From NCBI RefSeq assembly GCF_003751845.1, contig NZ_RJKQ01000002.1, forward strand, positions 930,001-994,000: a stretch of 64,000 nt of DNA, in the 5' to 3' direction. A program made the position numbers and the translations under genes. Below, piece after piece: positions 39,060 through 50,886 of the stretch. How positions within the stretch are numbered: the stretch's first letter is position 1; each line of letters begins with the position of its first letter. The stretch comes from Enterobacter sp. BIGb0383 (lineage in GTDB: Bacteria; Pseudomonadota; Gammaproteobacteria; Enterobacterales; Enterobacteriaceae). The notes beneath the pieces were generated by a model. It saw only the letters and a program-made list of their open reading frames with translations, ran no database searches and was not told the DNA's origin.

Positions 39060-40211
39060 TTAGTCCGCCTGCTTACGCAGGAATGCCGGAATATCAAGGT
39101 AATCGGGTTCTTTGGTGGTCTGCGGCGTGGTGTCGTTCACCACCTTCGCGGCCGGTTTCTGCTCCTGCGTCAGCGGCGCCATGCCGTGCTGCTGGTAGCG
39201 GTCAATCGTCGGCTGCTGCTGCTGTTTGTTGGTCACCAGGGTGATCTCAGGACGTTTGTCCATACCGATACCGGTGGCCACAACGGTCACGCGCAGTTCG
39301 TCGTTCATATCCGGGTCAAGCGAGGTACCGATAACCACGGTGGCGTTATCCGACGCGAAGGCACGGATGGTGTTGCCGACGGTTTCGAACTCGTCCAGAC
39401 GCAGGTCGAAGCCCGCAGTAATGTTGACCAGTACGCCACGCGCGCCGGAGAGGTCGATATCTTCCAGCAGCGGGCTGGAGATCGCCATTTCAGCGGCTTC
39501 TTCCGCGCGGTCTTCACCGCTGGCAATGCCGGAGCCCATCATCGCGTAGCCCATTTCGGACATCACGGTGCGCACGTCAGCAAAGTCAACGTTCATCAGA
39601 CCCGGACGGGTGATCAGCTCGGCGATACCCTGCACTGCGCCTTTCAGCACGTCGTTAGCCGCACCAAACGCGTCCAGCAGGGAGATCCCACGACCCAGCA
39701 CTTTCAGCAGCTTGTCGTTCGGGATAGTGATCAGGGAGTCGACGTGTTTGGACAGCTCGGCGATACCCTGCTCAGCGAAGGCCATACGCTTCTTGCCTTC
39801 GAAGTTAAACGGCTTGGTCACCACGGCAACGGTCAGGATGCCCAGGTCTTTTGCCACTTCGGCCACGACCGGAGCCGCACCCGTACCGGTACCACCGCCC
39901 ATACCCGCAGCGATAAATACCATGTCAGAGCCTTCCAGCGCAGCGCGCAGCGCTTCGCGGTCTTCTTCTGCCGCATTGCGGCCGACTTCCGGGTTAGCGC
40001 CTGCGCCCAGCCCTTTGGTGATGCCGCCGCCGATCTGAATCGTCTGGCCCACCGCCGTTTTACGCAGTGCCTGTGCGTCGGTATTGACGGCGAAGAACTC
40101 GACGCCCTCAATGCGCTCGCGCACCATGTGCTCGACGGCATTGCCGCCGCCGCCACCGACGCCGATGACTTTAATCACCGCGTCGTTGGTTAATTCCATT
40201 GGTTCAAACAT
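39060..40211 (-). CDS. ftsZ: Cell division GTPase FtsZ
   Basis: FtsZ polymerises into the Z-ring at midcell and recruits the divisome. The protein has 383 residues, as in E. coli. The tubulin signature GGGTGTG (about 103-109) and the T7 loop NVDFADV are present. The conserved C-terminal peptide DYLDIPAFLRKQAD binds FtsA, ZipA, ZapD and MinC. The variable linker before it is rich in glutamine. It lies 63 bp downstream of ftsA. Confidence 0.99.
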   Translation of the reverse strand: MFEPMELTNDAVIKVIGVGGGGGNAVEHMVRERIEGVEFFAVNTDAQALRKTAVGQTIQIGGGITKGLGAGANPEVGRNAAEEDREALRAALEGSDMVFIAAGMGGGTGTGAAPVVAEVAKDLGILTVAVVTKPFNFEGKKRMAFAEQGIAELSKHVDSLITIPNDKLLKVLGRGISLLDAFGAANDVLKGAVQGIAELITRPGLMNVDFADVRTVMSEMGYAMMGSGIASGEDRAEEAAEMAISSPLLEDIDLSGARGVLVNITAGFDLRLDEFETVGNTIRAFASDNATVVIGTSLDPDMNDELRVTVVATGIGMDKRPEITLVTNKQQQQPTIDRYQQHGMAPLTQEQKPAAKVVNDTTPQTTKEPDYLDIPAFLRKQAD

Positions 40212-40274
40212 GTTCTCTCTCCGTCTTGTGCCTGTCGCCTGATACCGCTAATCATCTGCGGTCTCTTTAAAAAA

Positions 40275-41531
40275 TCAAAATTCTTTTCGCAGCCAGCCGT
40301 TAAGGCGTTTAAACCATGAGCCGACTGACACCCGTTTTTCGACTTCTGCTTCACCACTTAAATGGGTCTCTTTCCCGTAGTGCAGCAGACCGACCGCCGT
40401 TGAATAGTAAGGCTCCTGAGCGTAATCCGTCAGGCCAGTAATGTTCAACGGCGCGCCAATTCTTACCTGGGTATGGAATACCCGCTGAGCGCAGGCCGCC
40501 AGACCTTCAATCTGTGCGGCACCGCCCGTCAGAACGATCCCCGCCGCCAGGTGATGTTTCACGCCCTGCTGGCGAAGCTGTTCCTGCAACTGCAAAATCT
40601 CTTCGTTGACCAGGTTGAGCAGCTCGGTATAGCGCGGCTCAATGACCTCGGCCAGCGTCTGGCGCTGCAGGCTACGCGGTGGTCGTCCACCCACGCTCGG
40701 CACTTCGACGTTTTCGTCTTTGCCGACAATCGAACCCAGCGCGCAACCGTGACGCACTTTAATCGCTTCGGCATCGCTCGGCGGCGTGCCGAAGGCGTAG
40801 GCGATATCGCTGGTGACCACGTTCCCCGCGTAAGGGATCACTTTCGTGTGGCGCAGCGCCCCGCCGGTATAAACGGCGATATCCATTGTACCACCGCCGA
40901 TGTCTACAACGCAGACGCCCAGTTCACGTTCATCTTCGGTCAGCACGGAATAGCTGGCAGCCAGTCCGGCAAAAATAAGTTGGTCAACTTTCAGACCGCA
41001 GCGTTCAACGGCCTTCACGATATTTTTCGCCATATCGTTATGGCAGGTGATCAGATGCACTTTCGCCTGCATGCGCACGCCAGACAGCCCGACCGGGTTT
41101 TTAATCCCTTCCTGGTAGTCGATGGCGTACTCCTGCGGGATCACATGCAGTACGCGGTGTTCATCGCGCACGCGCACGGACTTCGCCGTATGCACCACGT
41201 TCTCTACATCTTCCTGGGTCACTTCCTCTTCAGAGATAGGCACCATCCCTATCTCATTCTGGCAGCTGATATGCTTGCCTGACAGCGCCAGATACACAGA
41301 GGAGATCTGGCAGTCCGCCATCAGTTCGGCCTGATCGATGGCGCGCTGTACGCACTTCACCACCGACTCAAGGTCGTTGACCCCACCTTTGTCCATACCC
41401 CGTGACGGGCAGCTACCGACGCCAATGATATTGACCATACCGTCGGGCAGAACTTCCCCTACTAAAGCGGCAACCTTCGCGGTGCCAATCTCCAGTCCAA
41501 CTACCAGTTTTCTGTCCGTCGCCTTGATCAT
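40275..41531 (-). CDS. ftsA: Cell division protein FtsA
   Basis: FtsA is an actin-like ATPase that anchors FtsZ filaments to the membrane and activates septal wall synthesis. The 418 residues are two fewer than in E. coli; the gap lies in the linker ahead of the C-terminal amphipathic membrane-targeting helix ([16 protein letters not shown]). The ATP-binding [12 protein letters not shown] stretch and [11 protein letters not shown] are conserved. It overlaps ftsQ by 4 bp. Confidence 0.98.
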   Translation of the reverse strand: MIKATDRKLVVGLEIGTAKVAALVGEVLPDGMVNIIGVGSCPSRGMDKGGVNDLESVVKCVQRAIDQAELMADCQISSVYLALSGKHISCQNEIGMVPISEEEVTQEDVENVVHTAKSVRVRDEHRVLHVIPQEYAIDYQEGIKNPVGLSGVRMQAKVHLITCHNDMAKNIVKAVERCGLKVDQLIFAGLAASYSVLTEDERELGVCVVDIGGGTMDIAVYTGGALRHTKVIPYAGNVVTSDIAYAFGTPPSDAEAIKVRHGCALGSIVGKDENVEVPSVGGRPPRSLQRQTLAEVIEPRYTELLNLVNEEILQLQEQLRQQGVKHHLAAGIVLTGGAAQIEGLAACAQRVFHTQVRIGAPLNITGLTDYAQEPYYSTAVGLLHYGKETHLSGEAEVEKRVSVGSWFKRLNGWLRKEF

Positions 41532-42358
41532 TGTTGCTCTGCCTGTGCCTGATTCTGTTGCTGATTCGGTGTCTCAACCGGTATCGGTGTCCAGCCAACC
41601 GCCGCGCCTGAGTCATAACGTAAATCAACGTAGGTTATCCGTTTTCCTTCCGCCTGACCCTGCTGCTGCAGAACCGGGTAGAGTTCCACAAAGCGCGCCA
41701 GCCGTTTCATCGTATCACCCCGCCCCAGATTGAGCTTAATGTCGTTATTCAGCGTCAACTGCCAGGAGCGCCGGGCGGTCATTGCCGCGTCCTTCAGTGT
41801 GAACTTGTCCTTCGCCAGTATCTGTCCCATATCACGGAATCCCTGCAGGACTTCACTCTCACTTCCTTCCGGGCCGTAGAGCATGGGCAGCACCTGCTGG
41901 CTGGTTCTTGCGGCGGGTACGCTGAAGGAATTTCCCTGCGCATCCACCATATGCTGATCATTCCACCGCGCAATCGGCACAAATTCAACCAGATGAATCT
42001 TCAATTCGTCCGGCCACTGCTTTCTGACGCTGGCCTGCTTGATCCACGGCAGGCGTTCAATCTGGCTCTGGATGATGTTGACATCCTGAGTCATAAAGGT
42101 CCCCGGCGCGCCGAGCGCGAGGATCGACTGACGAATATCATCATTGCGGGTGTAGTGCCGTTCACCGGTGACCACCAGCTTCGACAGCGGCAGCCGCTGC
42201 GCGTCGTCCATCCACCCTAATACCATCCAGCCGCTGACCAGGATGGTACAAAGTACCGTCAGCAGGAACACAATACCCGCAAGGCGCGTTCCATTACTAC
42301 GCCGTGAAGGAGGAAGCTCCTCCTCACGGTTCCGCGTATTCAGCGCAGCCTGCGACAT
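41528..42358 (-). CDS. ftsQ: Cell division protein FtsQ
   Basis: FtsQ is a bitopic membrane protein that links cytoplasmic divisome parts with FtsB, FtsL and FtsW/FtsI. The 276 residues match E. coli in number. A short cytoplasmic tail is followed by one membrane helix ([22 protein letters not shown], about 25-47 region), then the POTRA domain starting near [13 protein letters not shown], and the beta domain. The tail is rich in Q and A. It starts one base after ddlB and overlaps ftsA by 4 bp. Confidence 0.97.
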   Translation of the reverse strand: MSQAALNTRNREEELPPSRRSNGTRLAGIVFLLTVLCTILVSGWMVLGWMDDAQRLPLSKLVVTGERHYTRNDDIRQSILALGAPGTFMTQDVNIIQSQIERLPWIKQASVRKQWPDELKIHLVEFVPIARWNDQHMVDAQGNSFSVPAARTSQQVLPMLYGPEGSESEVLQGFRDMGQILAKDKFTLKDAAMTARRSWQLTLNNDIKLNLGRGDTMKRLARFVELYPVLQQQGQAEGKRITYVDLRYDSGAAVGWTPIPVETPNQQQNQAQAEQQ

Positions 42359-42359
42359 A

Positions 42360-43280
42360 TCAGCCCGCCAGACTCAAAATACGCACCACCAGCTGCGAGA
42401 AGCTCAGACCGGCCTGACGTGCCGCCATCGGCACCAGGCTGTGGCTGGTCATCCCCGGAGAGGTGTTCGCTTCCAGCAGATAAAACCCGCCGTCGCTGTC
42501 CTGCATCACATCGATACGTCCCCAGCCGTGACAGCCTAAAACCTGCCAGGCTTTCAGTACCAGAGCCTCAACTTCCTTCAGCTGGTCGCTTTCCAGACCA
42601 CATGGGCAGAAATATTTTGTCTCATCAGAGAGATACTTCGCCTCATAATCATAGAATATCCCGGCAGGCTGGATGCGAATAGCCGGTAAAATTTCTTCAC
42701 CCAGGAGCGCAACGGTAAATTCCGGCCCTCTGAGCCATTTTTCGATCAAAACGTCATCATCGTGCTGAAATGCCAGCGCTAATGCAGCCTGTAAATCGCT
42801 TTTCTGCGTAACCCGTGACATCCCGACGCTGGAGCCTTCGCGGCTGGGCTTGATGATAACCGGTAACCCCAGGTCAGCAATCCGTTGATTAACATCATCA
42901 GACAGGCCTGCTTCAAAGGCATCACGCGTCAGCGCGACCCAGGGCGCGACCGGCAAACCGGCCCCCTGCCACAGCAGCTTGCTGCGCAGCTTATCCATTG
43001 AGATGGCCGACGCCATCACGCCGCTGCCGGTGTACGGCAGGCCAATCAGGTCCAGTAGCCCCTGCAGCGTGCCGTCTTCACCGCCGCGACCGTGCAGGGC
43101 AATAAAGACTTTATCGAAGCCCATTGCTTTCAGCTGCGTGACGTCAACGTCACGCGGATCGATAGCCTGCGCATCCACACCGCCTTCACGAAGCCCGGCC
43201 AGCACCGCCGCACCGGAGTTCAGCGACACGTCACGTTCGGCGGAGGTACCGCCCAGCAGAACCGCGACTTTCTCAGCCAT
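42360..43280 (-). CDS. ddlB: D-alanine-D-alanine ligase B
   Basis: DdlB joins two D-alanines with ATP for the peptidoglycan stem peptide. The 306 residues equal E. coli. It is an ATP-grasp enzyme with [16 protein letters not shown] at the N-terminus, then [17 protein letters not shown] (about 140-156), and [17 protein letters not shown] at the C-terminal Mg and D-Ala site. I chose the ATG at 43280, nine bases after GGAGG; the ATG at 43289 would touch that site directly. It overlaps murC by 8 bp. Confidence 0.98.
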   Translation of the reverse strand: MAEKVAVLLGGTSAERDVSLNSGAAVLAGLREGGVDAQAIDPRDVDVTQLKAMGFDKVFIALHGRGGEDGTLQGLLDLIGLPYTGSGVMASAISMDKLRSKLLWQGAGLPVAPWVALTRDAFEAGLSDDVNQRIADLGLPVIIKPSREGSSVGMSRVTQKSDLQAALALAFQHDDDVLIEKWLRGPEFTVALLGEEILPAIRIQPAGIFYDYEAKYLSDETKYFCPCGLESDQLKEVEALVLKAWQVLGCHGWGRIDVMQDSDGGFYLLEANTSPGMTSHSLVPMAARQAGLSFSQLVVRILSLAG

Positions 43281-44748
43281 GGTGCTCATCCTCCGGGCGC
43301 TGCGGCACCAGCTTCACGTCAGCCAGGTGACGGGCGATTTTACCGACGTTACCGGCACCCTGTACCAGCACTAAATCGTTACCGGTTAATACCGGCGCCA
43401 GCATCTCTGCGACCTGCGCATGATCGGACACGAGGATCGGATCGACCTTGCCACGCCCGCGGATCGTACGGCACAGGGAACGGCTGTCGGCACCCGGGAT
43501 CGCCGCTTCACCGGCGGAATACACATCCAGCATCAGCAGCGCATCAACCTGAGTCAGCACGTTGGCGAAATCGTCATAGAGATCGCGGGTACGCGTGTAG
43601 CGGTGCGGCTGAAAGAGCATGACCAGATTTTTATCCGGCCAGCCCGCACGTGCCGCTTTAATGGTCGCATCCACTTCTGTCGGGTGATGACCGTAGTCAT
43701 CCACCAGCAGCGCGGTACCGGCTTTGCCGTTGACCGCGTCCAGCGCAAACTCGCCGAGGAAATCGAAGCGACGTCCGGTGCCCTGGAAGTTCTCCAGCGC
43801 GCGCAGGATAGCCTCGTCCTCGATGCCTTCTTCCGTTGCGACCGCAACCGCCGCCGCCGCATTCAGGGCGTTATGGCGACCCGGCGCATTCAGCGTCACC
43901 TGCAGAACAGGCTTATCCTGACGAATCAGGCGGAAGTGTCCACGCGGGCCAATCTGCTGATAGGCCTCAACCCGCACGTCCGCATCGTCGCTAAAGCCGT
44001 AGGTGGCGATTTGACGCCCGACGCGCGGCAGCAGCTCGCGGATCACCGGATCGTCAACGCACATCACCGCCCGGCCGTAGAATGGCAGGTTGTGCAGGAA
44101 GTTAATAAACGTCTGCTTTAAGTTCTCAAAGTCGCCCTGGTACGTGTCCATATGGTCGGCTTCGATATTGGTGACAATCGCCACCATCGGCTGCAGATGC
44201 AGGAACGACGCGTCGCTCTCATCCGCTTCCGCAATCAGATAGCGGCTGTGGCCCAGACGCGCATGCACGCCCGCCGCCTTCACCAGCCCGCCGTTAACAA
44301 AGGTCGGATCCAGTCCGGCCTCGGCATAAATACTCGATACCATCGCGGTGGTGGTGGTTTTACCGTGCGTCCCGGCAATAGCGATACCGTGACGAAAACG
44401 CATCAGCTCCGCCAGCATTTCCGCACGGCGGATCACCGGGATACGGGCTTCATGTGCCGCGACGATTTCCGGGTTCTCCGCAGAAATCGCGCTGGAGACG
44501 ACAACAACGCTGGCATCGCGCACGTTTTCCGGGCGATGGTTGAAATAAATCGTCGCGCCAAGCGCTGTCAGCTGCTGGGTCACCGGATTCGGGGCCAGGT
44601 CGGAACCGCTGATCTGATAACCTTCGTTGGCCAGCACTTCGGCAATACCGCCCATGCCAGCACCACCGATGCCAACAAAGTGAATGTGCCGGACGCGACG
44701 CATCTCGGGCACTATGGAACGCAGTTTTGCCAGTTCTTCTGTATTCAT
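43273..44748 (-). CDS. murC: UDP-N-acetylmuramate-L-alanine ligase
   Basis: MurC adds L-alanine to UDP-MurNAc, the first amino acid of the stem peptide. The 491 residues match E. coli. The N-terminal Rossmann domain shows [17 protein letters not shown], the ATPase loop is GTHGKTTT (about 124-131), and ADESDASFL provides a metal ligand. The C-terminal binding domain holds [10 protein letters not shown]. It follows murG after 76 bp, the largest gap inside the mur part of the cluster. Confidence 0.98.
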   Translation of the reverse strand: MNTEELAKLRSIVPEMRRVRHIHFVGIGGAGMGGIAEVLANEGYQISGSDLAPNPVTQQLTALGATIYFNHRPENVRDASVVVVSSAISAENPEIVAAHEARIPVIRRAEMLAELMRFRHGIAIAGTHGKTTTTAMVSSIYAEAGLDPTFVNGGLVKAAGVHARLGHSRYLIAEADESDASFLHLQPMVAIVTNIEADHMDTYQGDFENLKQTFINFLHNLPFYGRAVMCVDDPVIRELLPRVGRQIATYGFSDDADVRVEAYQQIGPRGHFRLIRQDKPVLQVTLNAPGRHNALNAAAAVAVATEEGIEDEAILRALENFQGTGRRFDFLGEFALDAVNGKAGTALLVDDYGHHPTEVDATIKAARAGWPDKNLVMLFQPHRYTRTRDLYDDFANVLTQVDALLMLDVYSAGEAAIPGADSRSLCRTIRGRGKVDPILVSDHAQVAEMLAPVLTGNDLVLVQGAGNVGKIARHLADVKLVPQRPEDEHHG

Positions 44749-44824
44749 TTTCTAACCTGCGGCTAAACGCCAAAAATAGTGCAAAAATCGTGCGGCAGGC
44801 CCTATGGCACACCGCGAGAGTTCG

Positions 44825-45892
44825 TTACGCCCGTGCTGCGGCGCTCACTTCTTTTGCCACCCTGTCGGTCGCATCGGGAATCGACGCCGCGCGTGCGCGT
44901 GCGGCCATATCCCGTAATGTCTGACGATCCCAGCCCGCCAGCGTGGTGACAACGGCCTCCACGGTAAACTGCGGCTGCTCAAGGATCTTCGCCGCGCCCG
45001 CCTGCTCCAGCGGCAGCGCATTCCAGTACTGCTGGCGATCCTTATGCAGGAACGGCACGAACAGCGCCGGTAAGCCCGCAGCGGCGAGTTCGCTCACCGT
45101 TAGCGCGCCCGAGCGGCATACCACCACGTCAGCCCAGGCGTAGGCGGCGGCCATATCATCAATAAATTCCGTCACTCTATGCTGCGGCTGACCGGCATCG
45201 GCATAGGCCTGCTCCACCGTCTGCTGCGCACCTTTCCCGCTCTGGTGCCAGATCGTCACCGCATCGCCCAGCGCGGCCGCAACCTGCGGCAGCGTCTGAT
45301 TCAACACGCGAGCGCCCTGAGAGCCACCGACCACCAGCACGCGGATAGCGCCGTCGCGATCGGCCAGCCTCGCCTGCGGCTCCGGCAGCGCCAGCACGTC
45401 TTCGCGTACCGGGTTGCCCACAACGTCCGCACCGGGGAATGCGCCCGGAAACGCCTGCAGAACCTTTTTGGCAATTTTAGACAGCCACTTATTGGTCAGC
45501 CCGGCAATACCGTTTTGCTCATGCAGCACAACCGGGATCCCCAGCGACCACGCCGCCAGACCACCCGGACCGGAAACATAGCCACCCATTCCCAGCACCA
45601 CGTCCGGCTTAAAGCGGCGCATAATCGCCCGTGCCTGACGCCAGGCATTGAAAATACGCAGCGGTGCCAACAGCTGAGCCTGTAAGCCTTTACCCCGCAG
45701 GCCGGAGATACGAATAAAGTCGATCTCAATCCCGTGGCGAGGCACTAAATCGGCCTCCATGCGATCTGCGGTACCCAGCCAGCGAATTTCCCAACCCTGG
45801 GCCTGCAAATGGTGCGCAACCGCCAGCCCCGGAAACACATGTCCGCCGGTACCGCCCGCCATCACCATTAATCGCTTCGCCTGACCGCTCAT
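44825..45892 (-). CDS. murG: Lipid II synthase MurG
   Basis: MurG transfers GlcNAc from UDP-GlcNAc to lipid I on the inner face of the membrane. The 355 residues equal E. coli. The GT-B fold shows the glycine-rich loops [10 protein letters not shown] (14-23), [11 protein letters not shown], and [12 protein letters not shown], as well as the donor-binding [15 protein letters not shown]. It overlaps ftsW by 4 bp. Confidence 0.98.
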   Translation of the reverse strand: MSGQAKRLMVMAGGTGGHVFPGLAVAHHLQAQGWEIRWLGTADRMEADLVPRHGIEIDFIRISGLRGKGLQAQLLAPLRIFNAWRQARAIMRRFKPDVVLGMGGYVSGPGGLAAWSLGIPVVLHEQNGIAGLTNKWLSKIAKKVLQAFPGAFPGADVVGNPVREDVLALPEPQARLADRDGAIRVLVVGGSQGARVLNQTLPQVAAALGDAVTIWHQSGKGAQQTVEQAYADAGQPQHRVTEFIDDMAAAYAWADVVVCRSGALTVSELAAAGLPALFVPFLHKDRQQYWNALPLEQAGAAKILEQPQFTVEAVVTTLAGWDRQTLRDMAARARAASIPDATDRVAKEVSAAARA

Positions 45893-47133
45893 CGTGGACC
45901 TCTTACAAACGCCTGGGCTTTTTCCAGACGCGTCTCATAATCAACACGCAACAGCAACATAATGGCCGTCGACATAATCAACAAACTGGAGCCGCCGTAG
46001 CTGATTAACGGCAGCGTCAGACCTTTGGTCGGCAGCATACCCGCCGCCGCACCGACGTTTACCAGCGCCTGGAAGCTGAACCAGATCCCGATTGAACAGG
46101 CCAGAAAACCTGAGAAGCGCTGATTAATTTCCAGCGCCTTGCGCCCAATCGACATGGCGCGGAAAGCGACGAAGAATACCATTAAAAGTGCCAGTACCAC
46201 ACCGATATAACCGAGCTCCTCCGCGATGATGGCGAAGATAAAGTCGGTATGTGCTTCCGGCAAATATTCCAGTTTCTGTACCGAATTTCCCAGTCCCTGT
46301 CCCCAGAGTTCACCGCGACCAAATGCCATCAGTGACTGGGTCAGCTGATAACCGCTGCCAAAGGGATCGTCCCACGGCCGCCAGAAGGAGGTTACGCGGC
46401 GGATACGGTAAGGTTCCGCCAGGATCAGCAGCACCACGGCAGAGATGCCCATTCCGATAATGGCGATAAACTGCCAGAGCTTGGCGCCGGCAAGGAACAG
46501 CAGCGCCAGGGTGGTGACAAACAGCACCACCACCGTCCCGAGGTCAGGCTGCGCCAGCAGCAGGATCGCCAGCACAAAAATTACGCCCATCGGCTTTAGG
46601 AATCCGCGCAGGTTATTACGCACTTCATCGCCCTTACGCACCAGATAGTTAGCGATGTAGCAGAACAGGGCCAGCTTGGTAAATTCCGCCGGCTGGATAC
46701 GCAGCGGCCCAACGGAAATCCAGCGCGAGGCCCCGTTAACCGAGCTGCCGACAACCAGTACGATCAGCAGCATAATGATCGACATAATCAGCAGCGTGGT
46801 GCTGTAGCGCTGCCAGAACTCCATCGGCATGCGCAGGGTGATCATCGCCAGACACAGCGCCAGGAACAGGTAGATACCGTCACGACGGGCGAACAGGAAC
46901 GGGTCATCCGCCAGACGCTGTCCGACCGGCATTGACGCGGAGGTGACCATAATAAACCCGAGCGCAGAGAGGCCGAGCGTCAGCCACAGCAGCGTGCGGT
47001 CATACATGATCAGGCTGTCGGTATCTTTAACCCGCGAGCCCATTACCCAGCCTTTCAGCGACGTGAACACCCAGCCCAGAAGACCTGAGCCCGGGAAACG
47101 CGACGGTAAAAGGCGAGGCAGAGATAAACGCAT
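45889..47133 (-). CDS. ftsW: Septal peptidoglycan polymerase FtsW
   Basis: FtsW is a SEDS-family glycosyltransferase that works with FtsI to build septal peptidoglycan. The 414 residues form about ten membrane helices. Typical stretches are [40 protein letters not shown] with the catalytic aspartate, and [16 protein letters not shown]. The ATG at 47133 shares one base with the murD stop (TGATG) and has AAGGAG upstream; the preceding TTG is a poorer start. Confidence 0.98.
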   Translation of the reverse strand: MRLSLPRLLPSRFPGSGLLGWVFTSLKGWVMGSRVKDTDSLIMYDRTLLWLTLGLSALGFIMVTSASMPVGQRLADDPFLFARRDGIYLFLALCLAMITLRMPMEFWQRYSTTLLIMSIIMLLIVLVVGSSVNGASRWISVGPLRIQPAEFTKLALFCYIANYLVRKGDEVRNNLRGFLKPMGVIFVLAILLLAQPDLGTVVVLFVTTLALLFLAGAKLWQFIAIIGMGISAVVLLILAEPYRIRRVTSFWRPWDDPFGSGYQLTQSLMAFGRGELWGQGLGNSVQKLEYLPEAHTDFIFAIIAEELGYIGVVLALLMVFFVAFRAMSIGRKALEINQRFSGFLACSIGIWFSFQALVNVGAAAGMLPTKGLTLPLISYGGSSLLIMSTAIMLLLRVDYETRLEKAQAFVRGPR

Positions 47134-48449
47134 CAACCCAACTCCTTCGCCAGGCGGGTAAAGACATCACCCCGCTGTTCAAAATTCTTAAACTGATCGA
47201 GACTGGCGCAGGCCGGTGACAGCAGCACCATATCGCCCGGCTGCAGACGCGGAGCCAGCTGACGCATTGCCTGCTCCATCGTGTCTGTCCGCTCGGCGAT
47301 CTCCGGACGCAGCGCGGCAAGTTCGTCGCCGTCGCGGCCAAAGCAGTACAGGCGAACGCGGTCGCCGTTCAGATAGCGTTTCAGCGATGAGAAATCCGCC
47401 GACTTACCGTCTCCGCCGAGCAGCAGGTGCAGCGTGCCATCAACCTGCAGGCCGTTCAGCGCCGCCTCGGTACTGCCGACGTTGGTCGCTTTCGAGTCGT
47501 TAATCCAGCGCACGCCGTTGTGCTCCAGCGCCAGCTGGAAGCGGTGCGCCAGACCGTCAAAGGTGGTCAGCGCCTTCAGGCTGCTCGCCCGCGGCAAGCC
47601 TGCGGCATCCGCCAGCGCCAGTGCGGCCAGAGCATTGGTGTAGTTGTGCTGACCGGAGAGCTTCATCTCCTTCACGTTCAGCACTTTCTCCCCTTTCACC
47701 CGCAGCCAGGTTTCCCCCTGCTGGCGATTGAGGTGGTAATCCCCGACGTCCACGCCAAAGCTAACGCAGCGCTCATCGGCGCCGCGCACCGGCATCGTCA
47801 GGGCATCGTCCGCGTTGACCACGCAGACGCTCGCATTTTCATAGACCCGCAGCTTGGCGGCACGATACTGCTGCAGCCCGAACGGGTAGCGATCCATATG
47901 ATCTTCGGTGACGTTAAGGATCGTCGCGGCAACCGCCTGCAGGCTGGCGGTAGTTTCCAGCTGGAAGCTGGAGAGTTCAAGCACGTACAGCTGGCGGGAG
48001 ACATCGAGTAGCATCAGGGCTGGCAGGCCGATATTGCCGCCCACGCCAACGTTAACCCCGGCCGCAGAAGCCATTTCCCCGACCAGTTTAGTGACGGTGC
48101 TTTTGCCGTTGGAACCGGTAATGGCGATAATCGGAGCCTGCGCTTCGCGGCAGAACAGTTCGATATCGCCAACAATTTCAACGCCCGCGTCAGCCGCCGC
48201 GCTCAGGGACGGGTGCGCAAGCGCAATACCAGGGCTGGCAACAATCAGATCCGCCGCCAGCAGCCAGTCATCATTCAGGCTACCGAGATAGCGCTCAACG
48301 GCCTCCGGCAGCTTGTCCAGTCCCGGCGGTGCCGCACGCGTATCCATGACACGCGGCGTCACGCCACGCGCCAGGAAGAAATCCACGCAGGAGAGACCGG
48401 TCAGTCCCAGACCAATAATGACAACCTTTTTACCCTGGTAATCTGCCAT
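47133..48449 (-). CDS. murD: UDP-N-acetylmuramoylalanine-D-glutamate ligase
   Basis: MurD adds D-glutamate to UDP-MurNAc-L-Ala. The 438 residues match E. coli. Visible are the N-terminal [15 protein letters not shown] loop, the ATPase loop GSNGKST (about 111-117), [10 protein letters not shown], and the C-terminal [19 protein letters not shown]. It lies two bases after mraY and is coupled to ftsW. Confidence 0.98.
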   Translation of the reverse strand: MADYQGKKVVIIGLGLTGLSCVDFFLARGVTPRVMDTRAAPPGLDKLPEAVERYLGSLNDDWLLAADLIVASPGIALAHPSLSAAADAGVEIVGDIELFCREAQAPIIAITGSNGKSTVTKLVGEMASAAGVNVGVGGNIGLPALMLLDVSRQLYVLELSSFQLETTASLQAVAATILNVTEDHMDRYPFGLQQYRAAKLRVYENASVCVVNADDALTMPVRGADERCVSFGVDVGDYHLNRQQGETWLRVKGEKVLNVKEMKLSGQHNYTNALAALALADAAGLPRASSLKALTTFDGLAHRFQLALEHNGVRWINDSKATNVGSTEAALNGLQVDGTLHLLLGGDGKSADFSSLKRYLNGDRVRLYCFGRDGDELAALRPEIAERTDTMEQAMRQLAPRLQPGDMVLLSPACASLDQFKNFEQRGDVFTRLAKELG

Positions 48450-48451
48450 GA

Positions 48452-49534
48452 TTAACGTACCTTCAGCGTTGCCAGGCCAATCAGGACCAGCATCAGCGAA
48501 ATAATCCAGAAGCGCACAATCACACGCGGCTCCGGCCAGCCTTTCAGTTCATAGTGGTGATGAATCGGCGCCATGCGGAAAATACGCTGTCCGCGCAGCT
48601 TAAAGGAGCCCACCTGTAGGATCACCGACAGGGTTTCCACCACAAACACGCCGCCCATAATGACCAGCAGGAATTCCTGACGCAGCAGCACGGCGATAAT
48701 GCCCAGTGCGCCGCCCAACGCCAGCGAACCGACGTCGCCCATAAAGACCTGCGCCGGATAGGTGTTAAACCACAGGAAGCCCAGCCCGGCCCCGACAATG
48801 GCCGTACAGACAATCACCAGTTCACCCGCGTGTCGCAGGTACGGAATATGCAGGTAGCCAGCAAAGTTCATGTTGCCGCTCGCCCATGCCACCAGCGCAA
48901 AGCCCGCCGCCACAAACACGGTCGGCATAATCGCCAGGCCGTCCAGACCGTCGGTCAGGTTGACCGCGTTACCGGTTCCCACCACCACGAAGTAGGCCAG
49001 CAGGACATAGAACAGTCCCAGCTGCGGCATGACGTCTTTAAAGAACGGCACGACCAGCTGAGTCGCCGGGGTATCTTTACCGGCCAGATAGAGGGCAAAG
49101 GCCACGCCCAGCGCAATCACCGACATCCAGAAATACTTCCAGCGGGCGATAAGGCCTTTGGTGTCTTTACGGACCACTTTGCGGTAGTCGTCAACAAACC
49201 CGATGATGCCGTAGCCGATCAGGACCACCAGCACACACCAGACATAAGGGTTCGACGGATAGGCCCACAGCAGGACGGACACCACAATCGCGGTGAGGAT
49301 CATGATCCCACCCATGGTCGGGGTCCCGCGTTTGCTGAAGTGGGATTCCGGACCGTCGGTACGCACAACCTGACCAAAAGAGAGCTTCTGCAGGTGGGCG
49401 ATCATACGCGGCCCCATCCACAGGGAGATAAACAGCGCGGTCAGCAGGCTGACGATGGCGCGAAACGTCAGATAGGAAAAGACGTTAAAGCCAGAATAAT
49501 ATTTGACCAGATGTTCGGCCAGCCACACTAACAT
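48452..49534 (-). CDS. mraY: Phospho-N-acetylmuramoyl-pentapeptide transferase MraY
   Basis: MraY links UDP-MurNAc-pentapeptide to undecaprenyl phosphate to make lipid I. The 360 residues equal E. coli and make about ten membrane helices. The aspartate-rich motif FVDDYRK (about 114-120), the [11 protein letters not shown] stretch and [12 protein letters not shown] are present, as is the histidine-rich [14 protein letters not shown] loop. It overlaps murF by 7 bp. Confidence 0.98.
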   Translation of the reverse strand: MLVWLAEHLVKYYSGFNVFSYLTFRAIVSLLTALFISLWMGPRMIAHLQKLSFGQVVRTDGPESHFSKRGTPTMGGIMILTAIVVSVLLWAYPSNPYVWCVLVVLIGYGIIGFVDDYRKVVRKDTKGLIARWKYFWMSVIALGVAFALYLAGKDTPATQLVVPFFKDVMPQLGLFYVLLAYFVVVGTGNAVNLTDGLDGLAIMPTVFVAAGFALVAWASGNMNFAGYLHIPYLRHAGELVIVCTAIVGAGLGFLWFNTYPAQVFMGDVGSLALGGALGIIAVLLRQEFLLVIMGGVFVVETLSVILQVGSFKLRGQRIFRMAPIHHHYELKGWPEPRVIVRFWIISLMLVLIGLATLKVR

Positions 49535-50886
49535 GTTCCATTCTCCTGTAATGCATGCACCACCTCTTCCATGGCAGCACTGCGTGAACCTTTCACCAGA
49601 ATGGTGATGATCTGTTGTTCGTCAATAAGCGCCTTCAGGCGCTTAACCAGAGAGGCTTTATCGGCAAAATGCTCGCCAACATCACTGGTATCGCTAATTA
49701 AATGACTTATTTTTCCGACGCTAAGCACGCGATCGATACCGGCAGCCTTCGCCGCCTCGCCCACCTGCATGTGGCAGGCGTCGCTTTCATCACCCAGCTC
49801 GGCCATATCGCCCACCACCATCACCCGGTAGCCCGGCATCTCAGACAGCACCTGCGCAGCGGCGGTCATTGAGCCGACGTTCGCGTTGTAGGAGTCATCC
49901 AGCAGCAGCTGGTTGGTGCCCAGCGGAATGGGGAATAAACGCCCCGGTACCGCCTGCAGGCTCGCCAGGCCGGTCTTCACCGCGCTCATCGGCGCGCCCA
50001 CGGCCATCGCCAGCGCCGTCGCCGCCAGCGCGTTGGCGATATTGTGACGGCCCGGCAGCGGCAGCAGCACGTCGACGTTTCCGGTCGGCGTCTGCAGCGT
50101 GAATTCGGTCCCGTGACTGGTCACGTGGATATTGGTCGCGGTGAAATCGCTACTGGCGGCGTTAGGCGAGAAGCGCCAGGTTTTACGTTCGCCAATGGTA
50201 TTCTGCCAGTTCAGCCAGTCGTTGTTGTCGGCGTTCAGAATGGCAACGCCATTTAGCGGCAGACCGCCGAAGATCTCGCCCTTGGCTTTCGCCACGCCAG
50301 CCAGTGAACCAAAACCTTCCAGATGCGCAGCGGCCAGGTTATTGACCAGCGCCGCTTCCGGACGCGTCAGACCAACGGTCCAGGCAATTTCACCCTGATG
50401 GTTAGCGCCCAGCTCGATCACCGCATACTGGTGCTCTGGGGTCAGGCGCAGCAGGGTCATCGGGACACCGATATCGTTATTCAGGTTACCGGCGGTATAG
50501 AGGGTGTTGCCGCACTCGCTCAGAATGGCGGCGGTCATCTCTTTAACCGAGGTTTTACCGGATGAACCGGTCAGCGCCACCACGCGGGCAGGCACCTGCT
50601 GGCGCACCCAGGCCGCCAGCTCTCCGAACGCGAGGCGCGTGTCTTTGACCACCAGCTGCGGCAAATCGATATCCAGTTGGCGGCTGACCAGCAGCGCCGC
50701 AGCGCCGCCCTCTTTCGCCTGCTGAACAAAATCATGGGCATCGAAGCGTTCGCCCTTCAGGGCAACAAACAGGCAGCCCGGCGTCACCTTGCGGGTGTCG
50801 GTCGTCACCGCATCAATGTTCAGATCGGCTCCGGACAGTTCGCCTGACAGCACAGCGGCAAGCTGGCTCAGCGCAACGCGGATCAT
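49528..50886 (-). CDS. murF: UDP-MurNAc-tripeptide D-alanyl-D-alanine ligase
   Basis: MurF adds the D-Ala-D-Ala made by DdlB to complete the pentapeptide. The 452 residues match E. coli. The ATPase loop is [11 protein letters not shown] (about 107-117). It has [22 protein letters not shown]-type metal region (seen as [12 protein letters not shown]), and [13 protein letters not shown]. It overlaps murE by 4 bp and mraY by 7 bp. Confidence 0.98.
   Translation of the reverse strand: MIRVALSQLAAVLSGELSGADLNIDAVTTDTRKVTPGCLFVALKGERFDAHDFVQQAKEGGAAALLVSRQLDIDLPQLVVKDTRLAFGELAAWVRQQVPARVVALTGSSGKTSVKEMTAAILSECGNTLYTAGNLNNDIGVPMTLLRLTPEHQYAVIELGANHQGEIAWTVGLTRPEAALVNNLAAAHLEGFGSLAGVAKAKGEIFGGLPLNGVAILNADNNDWLNWQNTIGERKTWRFSPNAASSDFTATNIHVTSHGTEFTLQTPTGNVDVLLPLPGRHNIANALAATALAMAVGAPMSAVKTGLASLQAVPGRLFPIPLGTNQLLLDDSYNANVGSMTAAAQVLSEMPGYRVMVVGDMAELGDESDACHMQVGEAAKAAGIDRVLSVGKISHLISDTSDVGEHFADKASLVKRLKALIDEQQIITILVKGSRSAAMEEVVHALQENGTC

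Noticed and set aside
40275-40360. Two-residue deletion in FtsA
   Set aside because: It falls in the variable linker before the membrane-targeting helix, so it is ordinary divergence.
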